Shown: positions 1 through 10,022, counted from the first letter of the stretch. The stretch: DNA of 64,000 nt from Deinococcus aquatilis DSM 23025 (GCF_000378445.1 NZ_KB899718.1:1-64000); one strand, 5' to 3'. Program-made: numbers and translations. Notes: generated from the sequence alone by a model not told the origin.

Positions 1-78
1 CCCTCCCCCGCCATTATCCCTGCCCTCAAGCTCTTCTCACCGTCTTGCACTGTTTTTTCAGCAGTCCCCCAAACCAAG

Positions 79-206
<128 letters not shown>

Positions 207-210
207 TATC

Positions 211-286
<76 letters not shown>

Positions 287-291
287 ACTTT

Positions 292-322
292 GCCCCCCTC
301 CATCAGAGGGGGGCTTCTTCGT
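292..322 (+). terminator. intrinsic terminator after tRNA-Gly
   Basis: An 8-bp GC-rich stem (gcccccct paired with aggggggc) encloses a 7-nt loop and is followed by a short T-rich stretch (cttcttc). It closes the 5S-tRNA transcript. The U-tract is weak. Confidence 0.6.
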
Positions 323-338
323 GCCTTCTTATCTATAA

Positions 339-1559
<1,221 letters not shown>

Positions 1560-2060
1560 TCAGACGAATTCTGATCATTATTGCGGTTTAATGAGAGAGG
1601 TAAGGATTGGCCAGCAGACTCAACGGTTGATCTCAGAAACCTTCCCAAATTAATCTCACAGTAAGAAAGCGGTCAGATAGCGTCCCATACGCTTAACTTG
1701 CCTATATTGCCGCCCCAGGTGTCTCGGGATTGCTCTCTCTGGCGATGACCTTGCTAACTGCATTTGTGAGAACTTCTTCGCACTGTTTTTCTCATAGACC
1801 TTCACAGGTTGGTCAGAAACACGCGTTATGGCCTAAAAATGGATGTTTATGTCCCTCTCAGGGTTGACCGTGAGATCTTCATGCCTGTATCATCCCCATG
1901 ATCTGAACTTCTCACGGCCCTAGGGTTATGGGCGGTCAGGTTGCGCGAAAGAGACATGACACGGTGCCTTAGTTCGGGAGAGGAAACCCGGCAACTCGCC
2001 CCATCGTCATCTTTAGAGCCGGATCAGGTTTCCGACGCGCGACACCTTTTGGGGGTTTTC
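1560..2060. other. intergenic region and slpA leader
   Basis: This 500-base stretch holds no convincing gene. It carries the slpA promoter (1864-1893) and a leader of about 160 nt. The leader is open in the slpA frame back to 1941, with an in-frame ATG at 1956. That extension would bury the signal peptide, so it is treated as untranslated. A second possible TTGATC...TTAATC promoter lies near 1627-1655 but is weak. Confidence 0.6.
1864..1893 (+). promoter_or_regulatory. sigma-70-type promoter of slpA
   Basis: TTGACC (1864-1869), an 18-bp spacer and TATCAT (1888-1893) match the housekeeping consensus. Transcription would start near 1900 and give a leader of about 160 nt, unusual in a window where most promoters are leaderless. 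A long leader suits a very highly expressed envelope protein whose mRNA may be stabilised or controlled. Confidence 0.6.
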
Positions 2061-4892
2061 ATGATGAAGAAGAGCTTGTTGGTTCTCACCGCCGCGTTGT
2101 CTTTCGGCTTCGCCGCCGCGCAAGACACCGCACCTGCCGCACCCGCGCAGGCACCCACCCTGACCGACGTTCCTGCTGGTCACTGGGCCAAAGATGCTAT
2201 CGACCGTCTGGTCGAGCGCGGCATCATCCTCGGCTACCCCGATGGAACCTTCCGCGGCACGCAGAACCTGACCCGTTACGAAGCCGCCGTGATCATCGCC
2301 CGCGTGCTGGATCAGATCCGTACCGGTGAAGTGGTTGTTGCGCCTAACGAAGGCGGCATCACCGCCGAAGACCTGACCGCGCTTCAGAACGCCATTCAGG
2401 AACTCGCCGCCGACCTGACCGCCCTCGGCGTCCGCGTCAGCGACCTTGAAGAGAACGCCGTCAACCGCGACGACTTCACCCGCCTCGAAGCCCGTGTGGA
2501 AGAACTCGCTGGTGCTACTGGCGACGAAACCGCCATCACCGGCATTCAGACCCAGATTGACGAACTGAGCGCCCGCGCCGACGACTACGACACCCTGCGT
2601 GCCGATGTTGACGACAACGCCAGCTCCATCGCTGCTCTGAACGACCTGACCGTGTTGCTGAACCAGGACATCCTGAACCTTCAGGACCGTGTCAGCGCCG
2701 CCGAAGCCGCTCAGGCCGACTTTGTCACCCGCACCGACTTCGACAACCTGTCGGGCCGCGTGACCGCCGTCGACAACCGCGTGACCGGCGTTGCTGGCCG
2801 CGTGACCACCCTGGAAAACGCTCCCAAGTTCAGCGTGAACGGCACCATTGAAGCGACCTATGGACGCCTCGCTTTGATCAGTGGTACCCAGAACTTTGAC
2901 GTTGATCGTCTGACCCGTCAGACCTTCGCTGATGGTGTGTTCAGCAGCGGTGCGGATTGCAATGATGCAAATGGCGTATTGGCCAACTACAACTCGAATG
3001 TTCGTTGTGTTGACACAGCCAATCAGGTCTTCAGTGGTGCGGGTGTTAGCTTCGGCGTAAATGCCAGCAACCTGACTACTGCCAACGGTGCCATTGTGGT
3101 CAACAATGCTTCCATCAACTTTTACACCAACAATGAAGGTTCGGGCACCAGCGATGTCACTGTAAACATTGACAACGCCAGCGCTAGCGGTACCATCAGT
3201 GGACAGAAGTTCGATGTTACTTACCAGCCGTACGACAGTAAATTCAAGTTCAATGACTACTTGTTTGCCAACGATGCCGATGCCGATAGCATTATCAAGC
3301 GTCGTGGCATTGTAGCCAACATTGAGGCCACTCAGCTGCCTCTTGCTCCTAAGTTAACCATCGTCGCTGGTAGTGCAACCGACGCTGCAGCGAACATCAG
3401 TGGTGTTGGTCTGCAGGGTAACTACTACGGGGTACGTGCCAGTGTCAATCCTGGTGGAATCGGCACCGTTGGTATCGCCTTTGCCCAGAATGATGGCAAC
3501 CGTAGTGCTTATGGCGTTGACTATGACGTCAAGTTTGGTCCAGTAAGCGTAACGGGTGTTGGCGTTGCCAGCATTCCTAGCACTACAGCTAACTTCGTGG
3601 CCGGTGGAGGTACCCTGCAGAGCGCGTTTAATGCTGCTGACTTGGCTTTCTACACCGATGTCAAGGCTGACTTGGGTATTGTGAAGGCTGCAGCGAACTA
3701 CCGTGCCATTGAGCCTGCTTATGCCGATGGTGTAGCCAGCATGTCCAGCAATTACGCCAAGTACTACACGCGCTTTAGTACCAATGGTTACCCCTATGGT
3801 GCAAACCAAGTCGGCTATGGTGCAGCTGCCGCAACCAACCTCGGACCGGTATCTTTGGCTGCGTACGTCGACAGCTCTACACCTTACATTGCCACTGAGC
3901 GCAACACCAGCTTCGGCGTTGCTGCGGGCGTTAAGCTGGCTGCCTTGAGCCTCACAGGCTTCTACAACCGTTCCACCAACACTACGAGCGCGAGAACTGC
4001 TCTTGCTGCTGGTGGCTACGACATCGGCTACAGCTACATGGACACTGCCGCTGTACCTTTTGGTGAGTCCAGTACTTTTGGCGGCGTTCTGAAGCACGAT
4101 GGTGCAGCCTCCAACGCTTTGATTCCCGGTTTGACCTTCACTGTTGCCGACGCCTTCTTCTATGACCTGCGCCGCGACAACACGGCAACGCCCAGTACGA
4201 CAGACACCCTTGCTGCCACCGCCAATGACTTCCAAGTCTACGGTAGCTACAGTGGAACCTTGGCTGGCATCAAGATTGAGCCGTTTGCCCGCTACCACTT
4301 GTTCAAGACTACAAATGACGCCCCTGCGTTTGATCAAGCAGCCACAGTCGGCGCAACGGCCACCTACAACACTGTGAAATATGGTGTGAAACTCAGCACA
4401 CAGCCCTTGACTGGTGTACCTCTTCAGCCCAGTGTGTTTGCTAACTTTGCCAACCGCATCACGACGGCAGGCAGCACCCCTCGTGCCAACAGCACTACTG
4501 AGCTGTTTGCTCAGGGCGGCGTGACTTTCAACCAGTTCTTGGTTCCTAACATGACGGCCAGCATCGGCGGTGCTTATTACCAGGGCTTCGGTGTAAGCGA
4601 TGGCAACGGCGCAACTTACTTGGCTTCTGCTACCAGCGCAAGCGGCGTCAGCGCTACCTATAGTGCCGCTGCAGACCGTATCTACAACAGCCCCAACGCA
4701 GGCCCCTTCGGTGGCAACGCATTTGGCGGCAACAACACTGGCTCGGCCAACGGTAAGGTATACGGCGTATTCGGCCAACTCAGCTGGAACGGCCTCGCTG
4801 CCAACTACGGCGTGTTCCGCAACACCGACCTGAACACCAACGCTACCAGCGTTGCTCAAGGCTTCAAGGTCAACTACACCTTCAAGTTCTAA
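2061..4892 (+). CDS. slpA: SlpA-type S-layer / outer-envelope protein with SLH domain
   Basis: This secreted 943-aa protein anchors the Deinococcus cell envelope. It starts with a signal peptide (MMKKSLLVLTAALSFGFAAA). A single SLH domain follows at about residues 35-85 (DVPAGHWAKDAIDRLVERG, ILGYPDGTFRGTQNLTRYE), which binds peptidoglycan-linked polymer. Residues about 95-255 form a heptad-rich coiled-coil stalk. The remaining roughly 690 residues look like a beta-barrel with alternating Tyr/Phe/Gly-rich strands, ending in an aromatic residue (NYTFKF) as outer-membrane barrels do. The start at 2061 (or 2064) is chosen for the signal peptide and the preceding ggggg. The D. radiodurans homologue is longer, with a different barrel. 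Codon use becomes less GC-biased from about 2850 on, where the barrel starts. Confidence 0.93.
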   Translation: MMKKSLLVLTAALSFGFAAAQDTAPAAPAQAPTLTDVPAGHWAKDAIDRLVERGIILGYPDGTFRGTQNLTRYEAAVIIARVLDQIRTGEVVVAPNEGGITAEDLTALQNAIQELAADLTALGVRVSDLEENAVNRDDFTRLEARVEELAGATGDETAITGIQTQIDELSARADDYDTLRADVDDNASSIAALNDLTVLLNQDILNLQDRVSAAEAAQADFVTRTDFDNLSGRVTAVDNRVTGVAGRVTTLENAPKFSVNGTIEATYGRLALISGTQNFDVDRLTRQTFADGVFSSGADCNDANGVLANYNSNVRCVDTANQVFSGAGVSFGVNASNLTTANGAIVVNNASINFYTNNEGSGTSDVTVNIDNASASGTISGQKFDVTYQPYDSKFKFNDYLFANDADADSIIKRRGIVANIEATQLPLAPKLTIVAGSATDAAANISGVGLQGNYYGVRASVNPGGIGTVGIAFAQNDGNRSAYGVDYDVKFGPVSVTGVGVASIPSTTANFVAGGGTLQSAFNAADLAFYTDVKADLGIVKAAANYRAIEPAYADGVASMSSNYAKYYTRFSTNGYPYGANQVGYGAAAATNLGPVSLAAYVDSSTPYIATERNTSFGVAAGVKLAALSLTGFYNRSTNTTSARTALAAGGYDIGYSYMDTAAVPFGESSTFGGVLKHDGAASNALIPGLTFTVADAFFYDLRRDNTATPSTTDTLAATANDFQVYGSYSGTLAGIKIEPFARYHLFKTTNDAPAFDQAATVGATATYNTVKYGVKLSTQPLTGVPLQPSVFANFANRITTAGSTPRANSTTELFAQGGVTFNQFLVPNMTASIGGAYYQGFGVSDGNGATYLASATSASGVSATYSAAADRIYNSPNAGPFGGNAFGGNNTGSANGKVYGVFGQLSWNGLAANYGVFRNTDLNTNATSVAQGFKVNYTFKF

Positions 4893-4934
4893 ACCGCTCT
4901 TCCCTGAGCCATCCGGTTCAGGATCAGCAACAGC

Positions 4935-4963
4935 AAAGGCCATCCTTCGGGGTGGCCTTTTTG
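4935..4963 (+). terminator. intrinsic terminator of slpA
   Basis: The hairpin aaaggccatc / ggtggccttt, with a cttcg-type loop, runs into a T-tract. It lies about 45 nt after the slpA stop. Confidence 0.8.
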
Positions 4964-5019
4964 CTTGCCTGTCTTGGCTGCTTGGTTGAGAGTGACACAG
5001 AACCGCTAAACTGCTGATT

Positions 5020-5973
5020 ATGCTTGCTGTGTTTGGTCACCTGAATCCCGATACCGACGCCATCTCCGCCGCCTTGGTTTATGCCCGCCTTCTTACACGG
5101 CAGGGGACAGAGGCGCAGGCTTACCGCCTGGGCGAATTGAACTTTGAGACGGCGTTTGTGCTGCGTGAGCTGGGAGTGGAGGCACCTCCGCTGCTGCCCC
5201 AGCTTGCGCCCGGCTCAAAGGTGGCCCTCGTGGATCACAACGAGAGCGCTCAGTCGGTTGCCAACCTGAGTGAACTGGACGTTACGCGGGTGGTGGATCA
5301 TCACAAATTGGGAGACCTGACCACCTCGCAGCCCGCTTACCTGCGTTTTGAGCCAGTGGGCTGCACCGGCACACTGCTTCTCAAGCTGCATCTGGAAGCC
5401 CATCTGTCTGTAGAGGTTATGGATGCCAAACTGATGCTGAGTGCGATTCTCAGCGACACGCTGCATTTTCGTAGCCCGACCACCACTCAGGCAGACCGGG
5501 AGGCAGTGGCCTTCCTCGCACCGATTGCGGGCGTGACAGATGTCGAGGCCTACGCACTCGCCATGTTCGCCGCCAAAAGCGATCTGGGTGATACACCCGC
5601 TGAAACGCTGCTGAGGATGGACTACAAGGTCTTTCCCTTTGGTGACCCGGCCCAGCCTCAAACGGTGGAGCGTTGGGGTCTGGGCGTGATTGAAACGACC
5701 AATCCTGCTTACGTGTTCGGGCGGCAGGCCGAATTATTGGCGGCCATGGATCAGGTTAAAGCTGCCGATGGGCTGAACGGCGTGCTGTTGAGCGTCGTGG
5801 ATATTCTGAACGAGTCCAACCGCACGCTGGTTCTGAGTGCTACAGAAGAAAAAATTATGCAGGAGGCGTTCGGTGTGCCGACGGTGGGGCAGGTGGCCGA
5901 TCTTGGCGCACGCATCAGCCGTAAAAAGCAGGTCGTGCCCACGCTTGAAGCCTACTTTGCAGCCAGAGCTTGA
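5020..5973 (+). CDS. ppaC: manganese-dependent inorganic pyrophosphatase (family II)
   Basis: This 317-aa DHH-family enzyme hydrolyses pyrophosphate to phosphate and pulls biosynthetic reactions forward. The N-terminal domain has the metal-site motifs FGHLNPDTDA (near residue 4), VDHNE (near 72) and VDHHKLGD (near 92). The C-terminal DHHA2 domain ends with SRKKQVVP, the phosphate-binding signature. Length is standard for family II. The promoter is leaderless: TAAACT (5007-5012) lies 7 nt before the ATG. The stop codon overlaps the TTG start of folC, so the two form an operon. A Mn enzyme fits the Mn-rich physiology of Deinococcus. Confidence 0.96.
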   Translation: MLAVFGHLNPDTDAISAALVYARLLTRQGTEAQAYRLGELNFETAFVLRELGVEAPPLLPQLAPGSKVALVDHNESAQSVANLSELDVTRVVDHHKLGDLTTSQPAYLRFEPVGCTGTLLLKLHLEAHLSVEVMDAKLMLSAILSDTLHFRSPTTTQADREAVAFLAPIAGVTDVEAYALAMFAAKSDLGDTPAETLLRMDYKVFPFGDPAQPQTVERWGLGVIETTNPAYVFGRQAELLAAMDQVKAADGLNGVLLSVVDILNESNRTLVLSATEEKIMQEAFGVPTVGQVADLGARISRKKQVVPTLEAYFAARA

Positions 5974-7265
5974 GCCTGCCTGATCTGCCCAACTCTGATC
6001 TGCCGGTTTCAGACCTGGACTGGCTGTTTGCCCGGCAGCGGTTTGGAGTGCATCCGGGTCTGGGAAGGGTGCGGGCGTTGCTGGCGCGGCTGAACAACCC
6101 ACAGCAGGCTTACCGGGTGGTCTTGGTGGGGGGGACGAACGGAAAAGGAAGCACCGCCGCGACCCTCGCGGCCATCCTGAATGTGGCGGGAGAACGCGTT
6201 GGCCTGTTTACCAGTCCGCATCTGACACAGTTTGCCGAGCGGTTCCGGGTGGTGGAGCAGGACTTGTCTGCCGAGACGGTGGCCGATGCTCTGGCACGGG
6301 TGCGGCCTCATGCCGAGGCAGTCGAGGCGTCGTTCTTCGAAATCGTGACGGCTTTGGGCTGTCTCTTATTTGCCGAATCCGGCGTGACTTTGGCCGTGAT
6401 GGAAGTCGGCCTTGGCGGGGAGCTGGACGCCACCAACGCACTTGATCCCGTGCTGAGCGTCATCACCAATGTGGCGCTGGATCATACCGACATTCTGGGC
6501 GATACGCTGGAGGCCATTGCCTCTGAGAAAGCCGGAATTTTGCGTGCAGGGCGGCCTGCTGTGACCGATATCGCTCCTGCGCTGAGGCCCATTCTGGAGA
6601 GCAAAGGGGCGGATCTGTGGGCGCTGGGTGACATACAGGCCCAATCTTTGGGCTGGGAAGGCTGGGCTGTGGTCATGCCGTTGCCGGACAACCGGAGCCT
6701 CAGCTTCCGCACACCGCTGCTGGGGGCACATGGAACCAGAAATGCAGCGCTGGCTGGCTTGGCCGCCTTCCGGTTGGGTGTGTCTGGGGAAGCTATCCAG
6801 CAAGGTGCATCGGCAGTCCGCTGGCCCGGACGGATGGAGGTGTTGCCCAGTGGCAATGGTGGGCGCGTGCTGCTGGACGGTGCACACAATCCAGCGGGCG
6901 CACAGGCTCTGGCCGCCGCCCTGCGCGACCTGTTGCCGCAACTGGGCCTAGAAGGTGTGCCCTTCATCTTCGGTGCCGCCGCCGACAAGGATCTGGGTGC
7001 TGTGGCAGAGGCGCTGCGCCCGCTCGCGTCGCGGGTCATTCTGACGCGGGCGGTGCTGAGTCCCCGTGCGGCCAACCCCGCTCTTCTTGCGCCGCTGTTT
7101 GGGGACTTGCCCGTTCACCTGACCGACTCTCCTGCCGAGGCGTTGACCCTCCTGAACAGCTTTTCAGAGCCGTTGGCCGTCGTGTGCGGCAGCCTTTACC
7201 TGATTGGAGAAGTGCGCCCCCTGCTGCTGAACGAGGCGGGGGAGTTGCGGGAGCGGTGGCAATAG
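5970..7265 (+). CDS. folC: bifunctional folylpolyglutamate synthase / dihydrofolate synthase
   Basis: This 431-aa Mur-ligase-family enzyme adds glutamate to folates and may also make dihydrofolate. The ATP-binding loop GGTNGKGSTA lies near residue 54. The omega-loop and central-domain motifs include TSPHL, EVGLGGELDATN, NVALDHTDILG and the C-terminal DGAHNPAGA. The start is TTG at 5970, overlapping the ppaC stop in TTGA, so the gene is translationally coupled. No later start keeps the conserved DWLFARQRFGVHPGL segment. Confidence 0.95.
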   Translation: MSLPDLPNSDLPVSDLDWLFARQRFGVHPGLGRVRALLARLNNPQQAYRVVLVGGTNGKGSTAATLAAILNVAGERVGLFTSPHLTQFAERFRVVEQDLSAETVADALARVRPHAEAVEASFFEIVTALGCLLFAESGVTLAVMEVGLGGELDATNALDPVLSVITNVALDHTDILGDTLEAIASEKAGILRAGRPAVTDIAPALRPILESKGADLWALGDIQAQSLGWEGWAVVMPLPDNRSLSFRTPLLGAHGTRNAALAGLAAFRLGVSGEAIQQGASAVRWPGRMEVLPSGNGGRVLLDGAHNPAGAQALAAALRDLLPQLGLEGVPFIFGAAADKDLGAVAEALRPLASRVILTRAVLSPRAANPALLAPLFGDLPVHLTDSPAEALTLLNSFSEPLAVVCGSLYLIGEVRPLLLNEAGELRERWQ

Positions 7266-7338
7266 CCCGCCTGACATCAGTGTCAAGCTCTGCGCTATTT
7301 GGCCTAATCCTTGCCCGGACACGCTACCCTGAGAGGCC

Positions 7339-8892
7339 ATGACCACCTCATCGAACACGTCAGCCCAGACGCCAGATGTGCCCGCTGTCCCTACCGATTC
7401 GCCCGATCTGGCCTTGCCCGAACTGAAGCGCCGTCTGGGACAGATCAGCGATCTCGGCGCGGCGGCAGGTTTGATGTCCTGGGATCAGGAAACGCAGATG
7501 CCCGCTGAAGCGGCGCGGGTACGTGGGCAGCAGATGGCGACGCTGGAGGGCTTGGCGCACGAGATGTTTACTGCGGGCCGCACCGCCGAACTGTTGACCG
7601 AGGTAGGCGAACCCGCCGACCCCACCGATGCGGCCATCGTGCAGGTCACGCGCCGGGATCACGGCAAGGCCACCAAACTTCCCACCGAGTTTGTGGAGGA
7701 GCAGTCCCGCGCCCGCAACGAGGCCCACCATGCATGGATCGAGGCCCGCAAGCACAGCGAGTTTGCCACCTTTGCGCCGCACCTGACCAAAATGATCGAT
7801 CTGGCGCGGCGGCAGGCCGATCTGCTGGGCTATGAGGCACATCCCTACGACGCGCTGATGGACGGCTACGAGCCGGGAATGCGGGCCGCGCACGTGCGGA
7901 CGGTCTTTGCCGATCTGCGTGACCGCACCCTGCCACTCCTGCGCCGAATCGTGGCTGCCCCTGACGCTGCCGACTACAGCGTGCTGACGCGTCCTTTCGC
8001 GCCCGAAGCCCAGAAAGCTTTTGCATGGCGCATGGCGGGCGAGGCCTTCGGTCTGAAGTCCGATTTCGCGCGGCAGGATGAGAGTGCCCATCCCTTTCAG
8101 ACCAATTTCAGCCGCAGTGACCTGCGTATCACGACCCGCGTGGAACCTTACTGGCCCGCCTGCCTGTTCGGCACATTGCACGAAACCGGGCACGCCATGT
8201 ATGAGCGCGGCGTGGGCGAGCGTTGGGAGCGTACCCCGGTATCGAGCGGCACGAGTCTGGGCGTTCACGAGAGCCAGTCGCGCATGTTCGAGAATCTGCT
8301 GGCCCGCTCACGCCCGTTCTGGAACCGCCATTTTGCGGCGCTGGCCGAGGCTGCCCCCGAAGTCACGGCAGGTCTCGACCCCGAAACGCTCTACCGCGCC
8401 GTCAACCGCGTCAATCCCAGCATGATCCGTGTAGAAGCCGATGAGGTGACCTACAACTTTCATGTGATGCTGCGCTTTGAACTGGAACTGGCGCTGCTGG
8501 AAGGCAGTCTGAGCGTGGCCGACCTGCCGGAAGCGTGGAATGCCAAGATGGGCGAATATCTGGGTCTGACCCCTCCCAATGACGCCGAGGGCGTATTGCA
8601 GGACGTGCACTGGTCAGCCGGACTCATCGGCTATTTCCCCACCTACACGCTGGGCAATCTGCTGAGCGTGCAACTTCTGGAAGCCGCCCGCCAGACGCCG
8701 GACATCGCTGCGGGGATCGATCAGGCCGAGTACGCGCCGCTGCTGGCATGGCTGACCGAGAATGTGCATCAACATGGCCGCAGCCTCACGCCCGAGCAGA
8801 TCACGGTGGCTGCCACGGGCCGCCCGCTGACTGCCGACCCCTATGTGGCTTACCTGCACGAGAAGTACGAGGGAATTTACGGCCTGAGCTGA
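7339..8892 (+). CDS. carboxypeptidase Taq (M32) metallopeptidase
   Basis: This 517-aa zinc carboxypeptidase belongs to the family first described in Thermus. The metal site HETGH lies near residue 280, with the third ligand Glu in the GVHESQSRMFENLL helix about 30 residues later. The family motifs SWDQETQMP (near residue 50), RITTRVEPYW and WSAGLIGYFPTYTLGN are present. It removes C-terminal residues from peptides and probably serves cytoplasmic peptide turnover, since no signal peptide is seen. TACCCT (7325-7330) lies 8 nt before the ATG, so the mRNA may be leaderless. It is transcribed alone and ends at a strong terminator. Confidence 0.95.
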   Translation: MTTSSNTSAQTPDVPAVPTDSPDLALPELKRRLGQISDLGAAAGLMSWDQETQMPAEAARVRGQQMATLEGLAHEMFTAGRTAELLTEVGEPADPTDAAIVQVTRRDHGKATKLPTEFVEEQSRARNEAHHAWIEARKHSEFATFAPHLTKMIDLARRQADLLGYEAHPYDALMDGYEPGMRAAHVRTVFADLRDRTLPLLRRIVAAPDAADYSVLTRPFAPEAQKAFAWRMAGEAFGLKSDFARQDESAHPFQTNFSRSDLRITTRVEPYWPACLFGTLHETGHAMYERGVGERWERTPVSSGTSLGVHESQSRMFENLLARSRPFWNRHFAALAEAAPEVTAGLDPETLYRAVNRVNPSMIRVEADEVTYNFHVMLRFELELALLEGSLSVADLPEAWNAKMGEYLGLTPPNDAEGVLQDVHWSAGLIGYFPTYTLGNLLSVQLLEAARQTPDIAAGIDQAEYAPLLAWLTENVHQHGRSLTPEQITVAATGRPLTADPYVAYLHEKYEGIYGLS

Positions 8893-8917
8893 GAGTGATT
8901 GGTGGAAAGAATTGGAA

Positions 8918-8957
8918 AGAAGGCCAGAGTGGGGAATCCCCCAAACTCTGGCCTTCT
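8918..8957 (+). terminator. intrinsic terminator, M32 gene / small gene
   Basis: A 13-bp perfect stem (agaaggccagagt with its complement) has a 14-nt loop and is followed by a T-rich stretch. It lies between convergent genes and may serve both, though the better T-tract is on the + strand. Confidence 0.85.
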
Positions 8958-8973
8958 CTTATCTCTTATTCAG

Positions 8974-9225
8974 TCAGACGGCGTGTTTGCGTTCCGCCTG
9001 CGTGATCAGGTAGGCCCGGCTGGCACTCAGCCACGTCTGGGCCAGCGCGGTATGCGGATGCTGACGTTCGCGCAGAGCGTTGGTGCCCAGGCTCAGCTGG
9101 CGCTCGATCCGGCGCACGGCGCTCAGGCCGCCCTCGTTCTCGGCTTCGATCAGGGTATTTTTGACGGTCGTGGGATGCACAAAGCCGACACGAATGCTTT
9201 CGGCAATGATATCGAGGGCACGCAT
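8974..9225 (-). CDS. small conserved protein of unknown function
   Basis: An 83-aa, mostly helical, charged protein with no signal peptide or membrane segment. It begins MRALDIIAESIRVGFVHP. The start at 9225 is fixed by a strong Shine-Dalgarno sequence (ggaaggagt) 6 nt upstream; the longer open frame to 9369 has no such support. A near-consensus sigma-70 promoter lies at 9334-9362. The gene is divergent from ddrO, with about 325 bp between them, so shared control is possible but unproven. I do not recognise a family. Its position in the slpA-ppaC-ddrO neighbourhood suggests a Deinococcus-specific gene. Confidence 0.75.
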   Translation of the reverse strand: MRALDIIAESIRVGFVHPTTVKNTLIEAENEGGLSAVRRIERQLSLGTNALRERQHPHTALAQTWLSASRAYLITQAERKHAV

Positions 9226-9333
9226 AGAGGTACTCCTTCCAGCGGGTAGGGCGCTGCGAGGCAACTGAAGAGTGTTGCTGAGTTGGTGCCGGTAAGGCCG
9301 GGGTCTGGACGGCGAATCCTGTTCTTGATTACG

Positions 9334-9362
9334 ATAATAGCAGAGCGGCTCCGAGCTGGCAA
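9334..9362 (-). promoter_or_regulatory. sigma-70 promoter of the small gene divergent from ddrO
   Basis: Read on the minus strand: TTGCCA (9362-9357), a 17-bp spacer, then TATTAT (9339-9334). Transcription would start about 100 nt before the small gene's start codon. Confidence 0.65.
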
Positions 9363-9378
9363 GAAGCATGAGGCCACA

Positions 9379-9414
9379 TTCTGTATTGACCGTAGCGGGA
9401 AGCGGTGTTACACT
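9379..9414 (+). promoter_or_regulatory. ddrO promoter with RDRM-like operator on the -35 box
   Basis: TTGACC (9386-9391), a 17-bp spacer and TACACT (9409-9414) form a good promoter. The 17-bp sequence at 9379-9395 (TTCTGTATTGACCGTAG) resembles the radiation/desiccation response motif (consensus close to TTATGTCATTGACATAA). It keeps the TTnTGT left end and a CGTAg right end, and covers the -35 hexamer. DdrO is known to bind this motif and to repress its own gene; the assignment of this particular copy is inference. Confidence 0.65.
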
Positions 9415-9424
9415 CCGACCAAGG

Positions 9425-9541
9425 ATGCCTGATTCTGCTCACAGGCAAACGCAATTGCCGCGCCCCTTCAAGCGACCGCATCCCCAGGCAAACCGTGTCG
9501 TGTGGTCCCAGAAGCCCACCGATACGCACGCCGCAGCCTAG
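9425..9541 (+). CDS. possible 38-codon upstream ORF in the ddrO leader
   Basis: An ATG lies 10 nt after the ddrO -10 box, so the expected 5' end of the mRNA is only 3-4 nt before it. The frame stays open for 38 codons and ends at TAG (9539-9541). That stop overlaps the first bases of ddrO's Shine-Dalgarno sequence (aggaggtga). The predicted peptide is basic and rich in Pro, Gln and His (central part RPFKRPHPQANR) and matches no family I know. It could be a regulatory leader ORF or chance. The fit of both ends to the expression signals is what makes it worth listing. Confidence 0.35.
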   Translation: MPDSAHRQTQLPRPFKRPHPQANRVVWSQKPTDTHAAA

Positions 9542-9551
9542 GAGGTGACAT

Positions 9552-9941
9552 ATGAAACTGCACGAACGACTTCGCGAACTCCGCAGTGAACGCGGGCTGC
9601 GGCTCAAGGACATTGCCGAGACCGCCGGAATCAGCGTTCCGTACCTCAGCGATCTGGAGCGCGGGCGCACCAACCCCAGTTTGGAGACCCTGCAAACGTT
9701 GGCCGGGGCTTACGCCATCACGGTCCACGATCTGCTGGAAGGGGTTGAATTTTACGGCGCGTCCACAGAAGGAGCCCTGCCCAAAGGTCTATCGGATCTG
9801 GTGGCCGACCCCACGCTGGGGCCGCAAATCACGCCCGATTGGGTTCGCACCCTGTCCCGCATCGAACTGCGTGGCAAGCGCCCCCGCGACAAGCAGGACT
9901 GGTACGAAATCTACCTGCACCTGAAACGCATCCTGAACTGA
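9552..9941 (+). CDS. ddrO: DdrO, repressor of the radiation/desiccation response
   Basis: This 129-aa XRE-family regulator represses DNA-repair genes. After DNA damage the metalloprotease IrrE/PprI cleaves it and derepresses the regulon. Residues 1-65 are the helix-turn-helix domain ([20 protein letters not shown]). Residues about 75-129 are the Deinococcus-specific dimerisation domain. Leu106-Arg107, in [15 protein letters not shown], is the exact position reported for IrrE cleavage. Sequence resemblance to DdrO of D. radiodurans runs the whole length. A strong Shine-Dalgarno sequence (aggaggtga) precedes the ATG. The leader of about 130 nt contains an operator-like palindrome and an upstream ORF. 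irrE is not in this window. Confidence 0.97.
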   Translation: MKLHERLRELRSERGLRLKDIAETAGISVPYLSDLERGRTNPSLETLQTLAGAYAITVHDLLEGVEFYGASTEGALPKGLSDLVADPTLGPQITPDWVRTLSRIELRGKRPRDKQDWYEIYLHLKRILN

Positions 9942-9983
9942 GCCAATTCGAGCACTTGAGATTGGTTTGGGATTCCAAATAAC

Positions 9984-10022
9984 GAAGAAGGGCCGGAAAC
10001 GTCGAGTTTCTGGCCCTTCTTC
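9984..10022 (+). terminator. intrinsic terminator of ddrO (bidirectional)
   Basis: A 17-bp near-perfect stem from gaagaagggccgg to ctggcccttcttc has a 5-nt loop. T-rich sequence (ttttgatttta) follows. It sits between the convergent ddrO and the membrane-protein gene. Confidence 0.85.

Noticed and set aside
1941..2060. A 40-residue N-terminal extension of SlpA
   Set aside because: It would place the signal peptide internally, has an unlikely start codon and composition, and SlpA is known to start at the MKKSL-type signal.
3354..4943. A 529-aa open frame antisense to slpA
   Set aside because: It mirrors the codon periodicity of slpA, has a low-complexity Val/Ala/Ser composition, no start signal and no recognisable domain.
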